Of a DNA stretch of 64,000 nt, positions 53,753 through 63,856 are shown piece by piece. The translations under genes were made by a program, and so were the position numbers. The stretch spans positions 186,001 through 250,000 of the forward strand of contig JAIUOP010000001.1 in the NCBI GenBank assembly GCA_020161815.1, read 5' to 3'. The DNA is from Actinomycetota bacterium. GTDB lineage: Bacteria; Actinomycetota; Actinomycetes; Actinomycetales; Dermatophilaceae. The notes under the pieces were generated by a model. It was not told where the DNA came from. It saw nothing but the letters and a program-made list of their open reading frames with translations, and made no database searches. Position 1 is the first letter of the stretch. Each line of letters starts with the position of its first letter.

Positions 53753-53780
53753 GACGGCCGCCCTGGCAAGGGCGGCCGTC
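53753..53780. terminator. bidirectional terminator between tetR and DUF4126 genes
   Basis: A 12-bp perfect stem GACGGCCGCCCT/AGGGCGGCCGTC with the loop GGCA, placed between the convergent genes. Confidence 0.8.
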
Positions 53781-53794
53781 GGCGCGTGGTCTGC

Positions 53795-54400
53795 TCAGGC
53801 GAAGTCGGGGTGCAGTCCCGCGTCGCGGTTCCGGCGCCATCGACGCCAGCGCACGAGCACCCACGCGAAGAGCGCCACCATGAGGACGAGGGCGAGGACG
53901 ACGAGGATCGGCAGGAAGATCGCCAGCAGCGACAGGCCGATCGAGGCGCCGTCCTCGACGGTGGAGACCACGGGCGCAGCAGCGCCGACGGTGCCGGTGT
54001 TGAGCACGGGGCGGGCGGCCATCTTGCCGGTGTGGACCAGGCCCGAGACCAGGATGCCCAGGACGATCCCCACCCAGGGGTTGTCCTTCATCCACGTCGA
54101 CTGGTCGAGGCTCTCGGCAGCCGAGGTCGCCGCGAAGATGAGGCCACCCATGCTCGGGCGGATGAAGGTCTGGATCGTGTCGTTGACGGTGTCGACCGCG
54201 GGGATCTTGTCGAGGACGACCTCGGCGAGCAGGAGCACCGCCCCGATGCCGATCGCCCACCACGACTCGATCCAGGCATAGCTCTGGGGGAGGGTGATGA
54301 TGTCGGTGAAGCGGGCGATGAGCGCCACGACGAGGAAGGGAATGTAGGCATTGAGGCCCGCCGCGGCGGACAGCCCCATCCCGGTCAGGGCAGCGATCAC
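53795..54400 (-). CDS. DUF4126 membrane protein
   Basis: A 201-aa protein of the DUF4126 family with five to six hydrophobic segments. GMGLSAAAGLNAYIPFLVVALIARF at the N-terminus, then AEVVLDKIPAVDTVNDTIQTFIRPSMGGLIFA, and SGLVHTGKMAARPVLNTGTVG. A basic C-terminal tail (RWRRWRRNRDAGLHPDFA) follows. GTG 54400 has GAAGGGA before it. The family has no established function. Confidence 0.85.
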   Translation of the reverse strand: MIAALTGMGLSAAAGLNAYIPFLVVALIARFTDIITLPQSYAWIESWWAIGIGAVLLLAEVVLDKIPAVDTVNDTIQTFIRPSMGGLIFAATSAAESLDQSTWMKDNPWVGIVLGILVSGLVHTGKMAARPVLNTGTVGAAAPVVSTVEDGASIGLSLLAIFLPILVVLALVLMVALFAWVLVRWRRWRRNRDAGLHPDFA

Positions 54401-54525
54401 GAGGGATCCCTTCGGTGCAGGTGGCCGCAGAGGTGGCGCGGCCGGGCATCGATGAAACGGCGCCTGCCGCGAGCGTAGTCCCGCGCGTGCCCTGCGTGCC
54501 GAGCACGCGCCCACAGCCCGCCCTC

Positions 54526-54596
54526 AGACAGTCGAGAGTAGGCGAGGAGTCGGGTCGGGCACCCGGAGGCGGCCCCTCGTCTACTTTCGACTGTCT
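54526..54596. repeat. long hairpin upstream of metG
   Basis: 22-nt arms (54526-54547 and 54575-54596) pair with two G-U wobbles and enclose 27 nt. The right end, CGACTGTCTCAGCCGT, resembles CGACTGTCTCGGCCGT at ~26060, so part of it is dispersed. It lies 36 bp before the metG ATG and could be a 5' leader structure or a terminator facing left. Confidence 0.7.
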
Positions 54597-54632
54597 CAGC
54601 CGTATGCCGTGGCGCACCTAGGATGGCGAGCC

Positions 54633-56471
54633 ATGAGCAAGGTCCTCACCTCCGTCGCCTGGCCCTACGCCAACGGCCCGCGCCACCTCGGCCACGTCGC
54701 CGGGTTCGCGGTCCCCTCGGACGTCTTCAGCCGGTACATGCGGATGGCCGGTCACGACGTGCTCATGGTGAGCGGCTCCGACGAGCACGGCACCCCGATC
54801 CTCGTCCTCGCCGACGCCAAGGGCGTGACCCCGCAGGAGTTCGTCGACACCAACCACGCGCTCATCGCGCACGAGCTCGCCGACCTCGGCTGCTCCTACG
54901 ACCTCTACACGCGCACGACGACGGCCAACCACTACGCCGTCGCCCAGGAGCTCTTCGAGCGGTGCTGGGCCAATGGCTACATGGTCGAGCGCACCCAGAA
55001 GGGCGCCATCTCCCCGACGACGGGACGTACCCTGCCGGACCGCTACATTGAGGGCGAGTGCCCGATCTGCCACTACGGCGAGGCCCGCGGCGACCAGTGC
55101 GACAACTGCGGCAACCAGCTCGAGCCCGAGGAGCTGATCAACCCGCGATCCAAGGTCAACGGGGAGACGCCCGAGTTCGTCGAGACCCAGCACTTCTTCC
55201 TCGACCTGCCCGCGCTCGCCGACGCCCTGCGCACCTACCTCGAGGGCCGCGAGGCGACCGGCACCTGGCGCCCCAATGTCATCAAGTTCTCCCTCAACAT
55301 CCTCGACGACATCAAGCCGCGCGCCATGACGCGTGACATCGACTGGGGCATCCCGGTGCCGCTCGACGGCTGGCGCGACAACCCCACCAAGCGGCTCTAC
55401 GTCTGGTTCGACGCCGTCATCGGCTACCTCTCGGCGAGCATCGAGTGGGCCCGACGCCAGGGTGATCCCGACCTGTGGCGGCAGTGGTGGAACGCCGACG
55501 CGGCCCAGAGCGCCGACGCCGACGCCACCGGCGAGGAGCAGCTGTCCTACTACTTCATGGGCAAGGACAACATCACCTTCCACTCCCAGATCTGGCCGGC
55601 CGAGCTGTTGGCGTATGCCGGTCGCGGCGACCGCGGGGGCGAGCCGGGCACCTTCGGGGTGCTCAACCTCCCGACCGAGGTCGTCTCGAGCGAGTACCTC
55701 ACGTTCGGCGACAAGCAGTTCTCCACCTCGCGCGGTGACGTCATCTACGTCCGCCACGTCCTCGACACCTATGGCCCGGACGGCATCCGCTACTTCATCT
55801 GCGCGGCCGGCCCGGAGAGCCAGGACTCGGCCTTCACCTGGGCCGACTTCGTCCAGCGCAACAACTCCGAGCTCGTCGCCGGCTGGGGCAACCTCGTCTC
55901 CCGCGCCGCGGCCATGGTCGCCAAGAGCTTCGGGGAGGTCCCGCAGCCCGGCGCGCTGGAGCCGGTCGACGAGCAGGTGCGCGCCACCACGCTCGCCGCC
56001 TTCGACACCGTCGGGGCCCTGCTCCGCCGCAATCGCGTCAAGGCCGCCCTCGCCGAGGCCATGCGAGCCGTCGGCGAGGTCAACGCCTATGTCTCGGCGA
56101 CCGAGCCCTTCAAGCTCAAGGGCGAGGACCAGCGGGAGCGCCTCGCCACGGTCCTGCACACCCTGCTGCAGTGCGTGAGTGACCTCAACACCATCCTCGC
56201 CCCCTTCCTCCCGCACGCGGCGAACCGCGTCGACCTCGTCCTCGGCGGCGGCGGCACCCTCATGCCGATGCCCCGGGTCGACACCGTGCAGGGGCTCGAC
56301 GCCGGCGACGCCGACCGGAGCTACCCGATCGTCACCGGCGACTACTCCACCACCGGCCGTTGGGAGTCGACCCCGATCGTCGTCGGCACCCCGATCGCCA
56401 AGCCGGCACCGGTCTTCACCAAGCTCGACGAGTCGGTCATCGCCACCGAGCTCGGCGGCCCCGGAGCCTGA
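54633..56471 (+). CDS. metG: methionyl-tRNA synthetase
   Basis: A 612-aa class I synthetase charging tRNA-Met. The HIGH motif is [11 protein letters not shown] (about residues 11-21), the zinc knuckle [18 protein letters not shown], the substrate pocket [13 protein letters not shown], and the KMSKS region reads KQFSTSRG, a variant usual in actinobacterial MetG. The C-terminal half is the anticodon-binding helical domain; no dimerisation OB domain is present. ATG 54633. First gene of the metG-tatD-rpfB-rsmA-ispE series. Confidence 0.97.
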   Translation: MSKVLTSVAWPYANGPRHLGHVAGFAVPSDVFSRYMRMAGHDVLMVSGSDEHGTPILVLADAKGVTPQEFVDTNHALIAHELADLGCSYDLYTRTTTANHYAVAQELFERCWANGYMVERTQKGAISPTTGRTLPDRYIEGECPICHYGEARGDQCDNCGNQLEPEELINPRSKVNGETPEFVETQHFFLDLPALADALRTYLEGREATGTWRPNVIKFSLNILDDIKPRAMTRDIDWGIPVPLDGWRDNPTKRLYVWFDAVIGYLSASIEWARRQGDPDLWRQWWNADAAQSADADATGEEQLSYYFMGKDNITFHSQIWPAELLAYAGRGDRGGEPGTFGVLNLPTEVVSSEYLTFGDKQFSTSRGDVIYVRHVLDTYGPDGIRYFICAAGPESQDSAFTWADFVQRNNSELVAGWGNLVSRAAAMVAKSFGEVPQPGALEPVDEQVRATTLAAFDTVGALLRRNRVKAALAEAMRAVGEVNAYVSATEPFKLKGEDQRERLATVLHTLLQCVSDLNTILAPFLPHAANRVDLVLGGGGTLMPMPRVDTVQGLDAGDADRSYPIVTGDYSTTGRWESTPIVVGTPIAKPAPVFTKLDESVIATELGGPGA

Positions 56472-56480
56472 GCCCACGCC

Positions 56481-57308
56481 GTGCCGCGCGTCACCGAGCC
56501 GCCGGAGCCGCTCCCCATTCCGGTCTTCGACAACCACACCCACCTCGACATCAGCCGGGACGGGGAGCCCCTCGACGTGCCCGCCGCCCTCGCGGCAGCG
56601 GCCGCGGTCGGTGTGACACGCGTCATGCAGATCGGGTGCGACCTCGAGGCCGCCGCCCTCACCGTCGACCTCGTCGATCGGCACCCGGAGGTCCTCGGCG
56701 GCGTGGCCCTCCACCCCAACGAGGCACCTCGGCTGGCCGACAGCGGTCGCCTGCCCACGGCATACGAGACCATCGAGGCGTATGCCGTGCACCCGCGCGT
56801 CCGCGTGGTGGGGGAGACCGGCCTGGACTTCTTCCGGACCGGGCCCGAGGGCAGGGGTGCCCAGGAGGAGTCCTTCCGCTGGCACATCGACCTGGCCAAG
56901 CGGCTGGGCAAGGTCCTCCAGGTGCACGACCGCGACGCGCACGACGACGTGCTCCGCGTCCTCGAGGACGAAGGCGCTCCCGATCACGTTGTGCTGCACT
57001 GCTTTTCGGGGGATGCTGCCATGGCACGCGAGTGCGTGGACCGCGGCTACCACCTCTCCTTCGCCGGGCCGATCACCTTCAAGAACAACCGCGACCTGCG
57101 CGATGCGCTCGCCGTGACGCCGCTCGACCGAGTGCTCGTCGAGACCGACGCGCCCTACCTGACTCCGCACCCGTTCCGAGGGGCGAGCAATGCGCCCGCG
57201 ATGCTCCCGTACACCGTGCGGGCGGCCGCTGCGGTGCTCGGTGTCTCGGTCCCCGAGCTGTGCCAGCAGGTCAATGGGACGGGGGAGCGGCTCTACGGAG
57301 CGTGGTGA
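56481..57308 (+). CDS. TatD-family deoxyribonuclease
   Basis: A 275-aa metal-dependent hydrolase of the TIM-barrel TatD family, with 3'-5' DNase activity in characterised members. Metal ligands: FDNHTHLD, VGETGLDFF, VHDRDAHDD, VVLHCFSGD and VETDAPYLTPHPFRG. GTG 56481 follows metG by 9 bp, so the two are co-transcribed. Position beside metG is conserved in many bacteria. Confidence 0.94.
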   Translation: MPRVTEPPEPLPIPVFDNHTHLDISRDGEPLDVPAALAAAAAVGVTRVMQIGCDLEAAALTVDLVDRHPEVLGGVALHPNEAPRLADSGRLPTAYETIEAYAVHPRVRVVGETGLDFFRTGPEGRGAQEESFRWHIDLAKRLGKVLQVHDRDAHDDVLRVLEDEGAPDHVVLHCFSGDAAMARECVDRGYHLSFAGPITFKNNRDLRDALAVTPLDRVLVETDAPYLTPHPFRGASNAPAMLPYTVRAAAAVLGVSVPELCQQVNGTGERLYGAW

Positions 57309-57383
57309 CCCGACGGGGCACCGGGGCGGCGTGAGCCGACGCCGGCGGAGGCAGCGCGCGGGCCACCTCCGAGCGGTGCGGCC

Positions 57384-58709
<1,326 letters not shown>

Positions 58710-58725
58710 CCCGCCGAGCACACGC

Positions 58726-58767
58726 AGCGAGGTGCCCCGACACGAGTTCGTGTCGGGGCACCTCGCT
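58726..58767 (+). terminator. terminator of rpfB
   Basis: 20-bp perfect arms (58726-58745 with 58748-58767) around a two-base GT loop, starting 16 bp after the stop codon. Confidence 0.88.
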
Positions 58768-58838
58768 CGTTCTCCCCGGCCTCGCGGGGGCCCAGGGCCC
58801 GCGACGCCGGCCGCGCCCGGCGGTCTAGAGTGACCGCC

Positions 58839-59696
58839 ATGCCCGCCCCCGAGGTCCGCCTGCTCGGCGGTGTCCAGGTCCGGGCGCTCGCCGACCGCCT
58901 CGGCCTGCGGCCGACGAAGCAGTGGGGCCAGAACTTCGTCGTCGACGGCAACACCGTCGAGCGGATCGTGCGGGTCGCCGGTGTCGGACCCGAGGACGTC
59001 GTCGTCGAGGTCGGCCCCGGCCTGGGCTCGCTCACGCTGGCCCTGCTGCCGGCCGTCTCCCGGGTCATCGCGGTCGAGGTCGACCCCGTGCTCGCCGGCG
59101 CCCTCCCCGGCACGGTGGCCGCCAACGCTCCCGCCCTGACCGACCGTCTCCAGGTCCTCCACGCTGATGCCCTCCAGGTCACCGACCTGCCTGCCCCGCC
59201 GACGGCGCTCGTCGCGAACCTGCCCTACAACGTCTCGGTCCCGGTCGTGCTGCGCTTCCTCGAGCTCTTCCCCACCCTCGAGCGCATCCTCGTCATGGTC
59301 CAGCTCGAGGTCGCCGAGCGGCTCGCTGCTCCCCCCGGCAGCAAGACCTACGGTGTCCCCAGCGTCAAGGCGGCCTGGTATGCCGACGTCCGCCTCGCCG
59401 GGCAGGTGCCTCGCTCGATCTTCTGGCCGGTGCCCAATGTCGACAGCGGCCTGGTCTCGCTCGTGCGCCGCCCGCAGCCGGCGACGGCGGCGTCGCGGGA
59501 GGAGGTCTTCGCCTGCATCGACGCCGCCTTCGCCCAGCGCCGCAAGACCCTGCGCGCCGCGCTCGCCGGGTGGGCGGGCTCGGCCGCGGCCGCCGGCGCG
59601 GCTCTGGAGGCCGCCGGTGTGGACCCCACGCTCCGGGGCGAGAGGCTGACGGTCGAGCAGTTCGCCGCGATCGCGGCCGCGCGCTCCGTGCGCTGA
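58839..59696 (+). CDS. rsmA: 16S rRNA (adenine-1518/1519 N6) dimethyltransferase
   Basis: A 285-aa enzyme (KsgA) that dimethylates two adenines near the 3' end of 16S rRNA. Motifs: [35 protein letters not shown] (SAM), [22 protein letters not shown] (catalytic NLPY) and the C-terminal [18 protein letters not shown] 58839; a GTG nine bases earlier is possible. Followed by ispE, as in most actinobacteria. Confidence 0.95.
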   Translation: MPAPEVRLLGGVQVRALADRLGLRPTKQWGQNFVVDGNTVERIVRVAGVGPEDVVVEVGPGLGSLTLALLPAVSRVIAVEVDPVLAGALPGTVAANAPALTDRLQVLHADALQVTDLPAPPTALVANLPYNVSVPVVLRFLELFPTLERILVMVQLEVAERLAAPPGSKTYGVPSVKAAWYADVRLAGQVPRSIFWPVPNVDSGLVSLVRRPQPATAASREEVFACIDAAFAQRRKTLRAALAGWAGSAAAAGAALEAAGVDPTLRGERLTVEQFAAIAAARSVR

Positions 59697-59739
59697 CCGG
59701 GGTGGCGCAGGCACCCGACGTCATGACTAGGGTGGCGGC

Positions 59740-60672
59740 ATGACCTCAGCCCACTCGGAGCGGCCCCCGGTGACGGTGCGGGTCCCGGCCAAGGTCAACC
59801 TCGAGCTCCTCGTCGGACCGCTGCGTCCCGACGGCTTCCACACCCTCTCCACGGTCTACCAGGCCGTCAGCCTCCACGACGACGTCACGGTCGTCGACGA
59901 CGACGAGTGGGGCTGCACGGTGACCGGACCCCTGGCCGACGGGGTGCCCACCGACGGGGACAACCTGGCGGTGCGCGCCGCCCGGCTGCTCGAGGCGGCG
60001 ACCGGCCTCGGCTCCCCGGTGCACATCACCATCCGCAAGGGCATCCCGGTCGCCGGCGGCATGGCCGGCGGCAGTGCCGACGCCGCCGCGACGCTCGTGG
60101 CGTGCGACCGGCTCTGGGGCCTGGGGTTGGGCAAGGAGGAGCTCGAGCGGTATGCCGCCCAGCTGGGCTCCGATGTCCCCTTCCTCATCGCCGGGGGGAC
60201 CGCCGTCGGCAGCGGGCGAGGGGAGTCCCTGGCGCCGGCCCTGGCCCGGGGCACCTACCACTGGGTCTTCGCCCTCGCCGAGGGAGGCCTGTCCACGCCC
60301 ACGGTCTATGCCGAGTGCGACCGGTTGCGTCGCAACCGGATCGTCCCCGAGCCGCGGCCGGGGATGGGCCTGATGGGCGCGCTGCGCACCGGTGACCCGT
60401 TCGAGCTGGCCGAGCACCTGCGCAACGACCTCCAGGAGGCCGCGCTCTCGTTGCGTCCGGCGCTGCGTGAGGTGCTCGACGAGGGCCTGGGCTTCGGCGC
60501 GCTCGCAGGCATCGTCTCGGGGTCCGGTCCGACGGTGGCCTTCCTCGTCGAGGACCTCGAGGCCGGCCTCGACCTGGCCGTCGCCCTCACCGCGAGCGGC
60601 ACCGTGCGCGACGTCCGGCGCGCGCAGGGACCGGTGCACGGCGCCCACGTCATCCCGGCGCCGATCGACTGA
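59740..60672 (+). CDS. ispE: 4-(cytidine 5'-diphospho)-2-C-methyl-D-erythritol kinase
   Basis: A 310-aa GHMP kinase of the MEP pathway to isoprenoids (and hence menaquinone and undecaprenyl phosphate). VRVPAKVNLELLVGPLRPDGFHTLSTVYQAV at the start, the ATP loop IPVAGGMAGGSADAAATL (about residues 105-122), GSDVPFLIAGGTAVGSGRGE and the C-terminal GIVSGSGPTVAFL. ATG 59740. Confidence 0.96.
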   Translation: MTSAHSERPPVTVRVPAKVNLELLVGPLRPDGFHTLSTVYQAVSLHDDVTVVDDDEWGCTVTGPLADGVPTDGDNLAVRAARLLEAATGLGSPVHITIRKGIPVAGGMAGGSADAAATLVACDRLWGLGLGKEELERYAAQLGSDVPFLIAGGTAVGSGRGESLAPALARGTYHWVFALAEGGLSTPTVYAECDRLRRNRIVPEPRPGMGLMGALRTGDPFELAEHLRNDLQEAALSLRPALREVLDEGLGFGALAGIVSGSGPTVAFLVEDLEAGLDLAVALTASGTVRDVRRAQGPVHGAHVIPAPID

Positions 60673-60677
60673 CCTCG

Positions 60678-62525
60678 ATGGCCAATCTCGTCTCGGTCGA
60701 GCGGGCCTCACTGGCCCTCGGCACCGCCCAGGTCCTCGACGCCGTCTCGCTGGGCCTCGCCGGCGGCGACCGGATCGGCGTCGTCGGTCGCAACGGCGGG
60801 GGCAAGACCACGTTGCTGCGCGTGCTCGCCGGCGTCCGCGCGCCCGACTCGGGCCGGGTCGCCCGCGCCAGTGGCCTGACCACCGGGGTGCTCGCCCAGG
60901 ACGACGCCCTCGACCCCGACGCCACGGTGCGCGAGGCGGTGCTCGGCGACCGGCCGGAGCACGTGTGGGCCTCCGACCCGCGGATCCGCGACGTCCTCGA
61001 CGGCCTGCTCGGCGGCGTCGACGCCCGGGGGGTCGGCGGGCTGGACGCCCGCATCGGGCCGCTCTCCGGTGGCGAGCGGCGACGGGCCGCCCTCGCCGCG
61101 CTGCTCGTCGAGCGACCGGACGTGCTCCTCCTCGACGAGCCGACGAACCACCTCGACGTCGAGGGGGTCGCGTGGCTGGCCGAGCACCTCGTCACGCGCT
61201 ACTCGTCCCCGAGCAATGCCGTCCTGGCGATCACCCACGACCGGTGGTTCCTCGACGCGATCGCGACGGCGACCTGGGAGGTCGAGTCCGGCGCGGTCAA
61301 CGCCTTCGACGGCGGCTACGCGGCATACGTCCTCGCCAAGGCCGAGCGCACGCGGATGGCGGCGGTCACGGCGGAGCGGCGCGACAACCTGCTCCGCAAG
61401 GAGCTCGCCTGGCTGCGCCGTGGAGCCCCCGCCCGCACGAGCAAACCGAAGTTCCGGATCGACGCGGCCAATGCCCTCATCGCCGACGAGCCGCCACCGC
61501 GGGACGACGTCGAGCTCGTCGGCTTCGCGACGAGCCGGCTCGGCAAGGACGTCATCGACCTCCACGACGCCTCGATCGCCCTGGGCGACCGGGTCCTCCT
61601 CGACCGCGTCACCTGGCAGCTCGCGCCGGGGGAGCGGATCGGCATCGTCGGCGTCAACGGCGCCGGCAAGTCGACCCTCCTGCGCGCCCTGGCCGGTGAG
61701 GTGCCGCTCGCCGGTGGCAAGCGCAAGGTCGGCGTGACCGTCCGGATCGCCTTCCTCACCCAGGAGGTGCGCGAGCTCGACGCCTGGGCCGACCGGCGGG
61801 TCATCGAGGCGGTCGAGGCGGTGCGCTCGTCGATTCGGCTGGGGCGCAAGGAGATCAGCGCGTCACAGTTGGCGCAGCGGCTGGGGTTCACCGGTGCGCG
61901 TCAGCAGACGAGGGTCGGCGACCTCTCCGGTGGCGAACGTCGTCGGCTCCAGCTGACCCGGCTGCTCATGGACGAGCCGAACGTCCTGCTCCTCGACGAG
62001 CCGACCAATGACCTCGACATCGAGACCCTGACCTCGCTCGAGGATGTCCTCGACGGGTGGGCGGGCACCCTGCTCGTCGTCTCGCACGACCGCTACCTCC
62101 TCGAGCGGGTCTGTGACCGCCAGGTCGCGCTGCTCGGTGACGGCCGGATCCGGGACCTGCCCGGAGGTGTCGACCAGTACCTCCAGCTCCGCGCCGCCTC
62201 CCCGGCGCTCGGGCAGCGTCCGCCGGTCCCCGCGGCGGCGTCCGGTGCGACACTCGGCGCCGTGGCCGGGGGCTCGGCGTCGACCACCGCGACCGGGCCG
62301 GCCGCCTCCGCCGCCGACCAACGCGAGGCCCGCAAGGTGATGGCCCGGGTCGAGAAGCAGCTGAGTCGGCTCGCCGAGCGCGAGCAGCGCCTCCACGACG
62401 GCATGGCCGCCGCTGCCACGGACCACCAGCGGGTCCTGGAGCTCAATCGGGAGCTGCGTGAGGTCGTCGACGAGCGCGAGGCCCTCGAACTCGAGTGGCT
62501 GGAGGCGGCCGAGGTCGTCTCCTGA
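60678..62525 (+). CDS. ABC-F family ATP-binding protein
   Basis: A 615-aa soluble protein with two ABC domains and no membrane part. Walker A motifs GRNGGGKTT (first) and GVNGAGKST (second), signature motifs LSGGERRR in both, Walker B LLLDEPTNHLD and LLLDEPTNDLD, and a C-terminal coiled coil (REARKVMARVEKQLSRLAEREQRLHDG). ABC-F proteins act on the ribosome; this layout is closest to Uup-type members. ATG 60678, 5 bp after ispE. Confidence 0.93.
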   Translation: MANLVSVERASLALGTAQVLDAVSLGLAGGDRIGVVGRNGGGKTTLLRVLAGVRAPDSGRVARASGLTTGVLAQDDALDPDATVREAVLGDRPEHVWASDPRIRDVLDGLLGGVDARGVGGLDARIGPLSGGERRRAALAALLVERPDVLLLDEPTNHLDVEGVAWLAEHLVTRYSSPSNAVLAITHDRWFLDAIATATWEVESGAVNAFDGGYAAYVLAKAERTRMAAVTAERRDNLLRKELAWLRRGAPARTSKPKFRIDAANALIADEPPPRDDVELVGFATSRLGKDVIDLHDASIALGDRVLLDRVTWQLAPGERIGIVGVNGAGKSTLLRALAGEVPLAGGKRKVGVTVRIAFLTQEVRELDAWADRRVIEAVEAVRSSIRLGRKEISASQLAQRLGFTGARQQTRVGDLSGGERRRLQLTRLLMDEPNVLLLDEPTNDLDIETLTSLEDVLDGWAGTLLVVSHDRYLLERVCDRQVALLGDGRIRDLPGGVDQYLQLRAASPALGQRPPVPAAASGATLGAVAGGSASTTATGPAASAADQREARKVMARVEKQLSRLAEREQRLHDGMAAAATDHQRVLELNRELREVVDEREALELEWLEAAEVVS

Positions 62526-62558
62526 GCCCCGAGGTCGTCTCCGCAGCCCGGTGCCGGG

Positions 62559-63062
62559 TCAGCTCTCGAGCGGGCCGAGGACGCGCCGGAGCAGGTCGGC
62601 CAGCTGCTGGCGCTCGCCCACCGTGAGCGCCTCGAGGATCCCGTGCTCGTGGTCGAGCAGCTCGGCCATGGCGGCATCGACGGTCGTCAGCCCGAGGCTG
62701 GTGAGGCGGACGATGACGCCGCGCCGGTCGGTCGCGGAGGGGCGACGCTCGACGAAACCCCGGGCCGCGAGGCGGTCCACCCGGTTCGTCATGGTCCCGC
62801 TCGTCACGAGGGTCTCGGCGACCAGCTGCCCGGGTGAGAGCTCGTAGGGGTCACCGGCGCGCCGGAGCGCCGACAGCACGTCGAACTCCCAGCCGTCGAG
62901 GGCCTGCTCGGCGAAGGCCGCACCGCGGGCGAGGTCGAGGCGACGGGCCAGGCGCGAGACCCGCGAGAGCACGGCCAGGGGAGTGACGTCGAGGTCGGGG
63001 CGGGCTTGCTCCCACGCAGCGATGATGCCGTCGACGTCGTCGGGTGTCCTCGGGCGGGGCAT
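62559..63062 (-). CDS. MarR-family transcriptional regulator
   Basis: A 167-aa winged-helix regulator. The DNA-binding part is LSPGQLVAETLVTSGTMTNRVDRLAARGFVERRPSATDRRGVIVRLTSLG (residues ~75-124); the N-terminal region with DLARGAAFAEQALDGWEFDVLSALRRAG matches MarR members controlling detoxification genes. ATG 63062. Two overlapping palindromes directly before it (63079-63103) are the probable operator, shared with the divergent tam fragment. Confidence 0.92.
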   Translation of the reverse strand: MPRPRTPDDVDGIIAAWEQARPDLDVTPLAVLSRVSRLARRLDLARGAAFAEQALDGWEFDVLSALRRAGDPYELSPGQLVAETLVTSGTMTNRVDRLAARGFVERRPSATDRRGVIVRLTSLGLTTVDAAMAELLDHEHGILEALTVGERQQLADLLRRVLGPLES

Positions 63063-63078
63063 GCGTCAAGAATACTCC

Positions 63079-63103
63079 TGTCAAGTATCTTGACATCAAG
63101 ATA
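63079..63103. promoter_or_regulatory. double overlapping palindrome, MarR operator
   Basis: TGTCAAG-TAT-CTTGACA (63079-63095) overlaps TATCTTGA-CA-TCAAGATA (63086-63103). Both are perfect and share CTTGA. TTGACA inside it can serve as -35 for the plus strand with TACCGT (63112-63117) as a poor -10, and a second TTGACA faces marR. This fits repression of both directions. Confidence 0.85.
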
Positions 63104-63124
63104 AATGGTCCTACCGTTGAGGTC

Positions 63125-63448
63125 ATGTGCGCGTTGCAGCGGCCCCGGAGCGAGGAGCTCACGACCTACCTCGAGGCGCTCCTCGACCTCGGGCTGCGGG
63201 TCGACGCGTGGGAGAGCACCTACCTCCACCTCCTCGATCCCGGTGCGGACCGCGCCCATCCCGTCCTGGAGTGGGTGCGCGCCACCGGCCTGCGCCCGGC
63301 GCTGGCCGCCATCGACGACGACGGTGAGCGGACGGCATACGAAAGGGCGTATGCCGAGCGGCTGGCCGCGGCCTACCCGCGCGGTCCGCGGGGCGTGGTC
63401 CTTCCGTTCCGGCGGCTGTTCGCCGTGGGGCAACGCGCGCAGGCCTGA
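63125..63448 (+). pseudogene. C-terminal fragment of a trans-aconitate 2-methyltransferase gene
   Basis: A 107-codon frame from ATG 63125 that reads as the last ~100 residues of Tam: ELTTYLEALLDLGLRVDAWESTYLHLL, PVLEWVRATGLRPALAAI and the closing YPRGPRGVVLPFRRLFAVG. Tam proteins are ~255-260 aa; the SAM-binding N-terminal half is missing, so methyl transfer is not possible. The frame is open and sits behind a MarR-type promoter, so a short product could still be made. Confidence 0.75.
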
Positions 63449-63856
63449 TCGCCGGGGCCTCCAGGGCTCCCCGCCCCACGCTGGACGAGCGGCCGTGGCC
63501 AGGTGCGCTGGAGGGTGCAGATTCGGGGGGCCGCGGCAGCGCTGGGCCGATGATCCTGTGGGGAAGCGGTCCAACAGCCCGCAATCCAACAGATTCGGAC
63601 CGAAAGTGCGGGGATCGAACGGGCCGTTTCGGGCAAATCGTGCGGTCCGAAGTGTGAAACAAACCAATCCAAATGCCCGAAACGCTTTCCGTGGGGTCTG
63701 CCGACATGCTTTGATGACGATCGTGGGTCGCGACGGCGCGACCAGGTGCTGTCCTCGTCGTCGTGGCTCGTTGAGGTGGGTGTGAGCCCGCCGCATGCTC
63801 GTGGTTCTCCCAGGCTTGCCCGAGGCCCTGCCTCTGACGGAAAGGATCTCCCACCC
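63449..63856. other. 408-bp intergenic region upstream of the PTS gene
   Basis: No gene is seen. The right two-thirds (63530-63720) is clearly less GC-rich than the rest (for example CAATCCAAATGCCCG) and holds the inverted CGTTTCGGGCA pair described separately. A ribosome site GGAAAGGATCTC lies at ~63839, 8 bases before the PTS ATG. Confidence 0.6.
63625..63684. promoter_or_regulatory. inverted CGTTTCGGGCA pair, candidate sugar-regulator operators
   Basis: CGTTTCGGGCAAAT (63625-63638) and its near reverse complement AAATGCCCGAAACG (63671-63684) lie 46 bp apart centre to centre, ~175-230 bp upstream of the PTS start. Such spacing suits a looping repressor. A DeoR/FruR-type protein is a guess. 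Confidence 0.45.

Noticed and set aside
55720..55745. KQFSTSRG in MetG as a defective KMSKS motif.
   Set aside because: KFSTSRG-type variants are normal in actinobacterial methionyl-tRNA synthetases, and the rest of the enzyme is intact.
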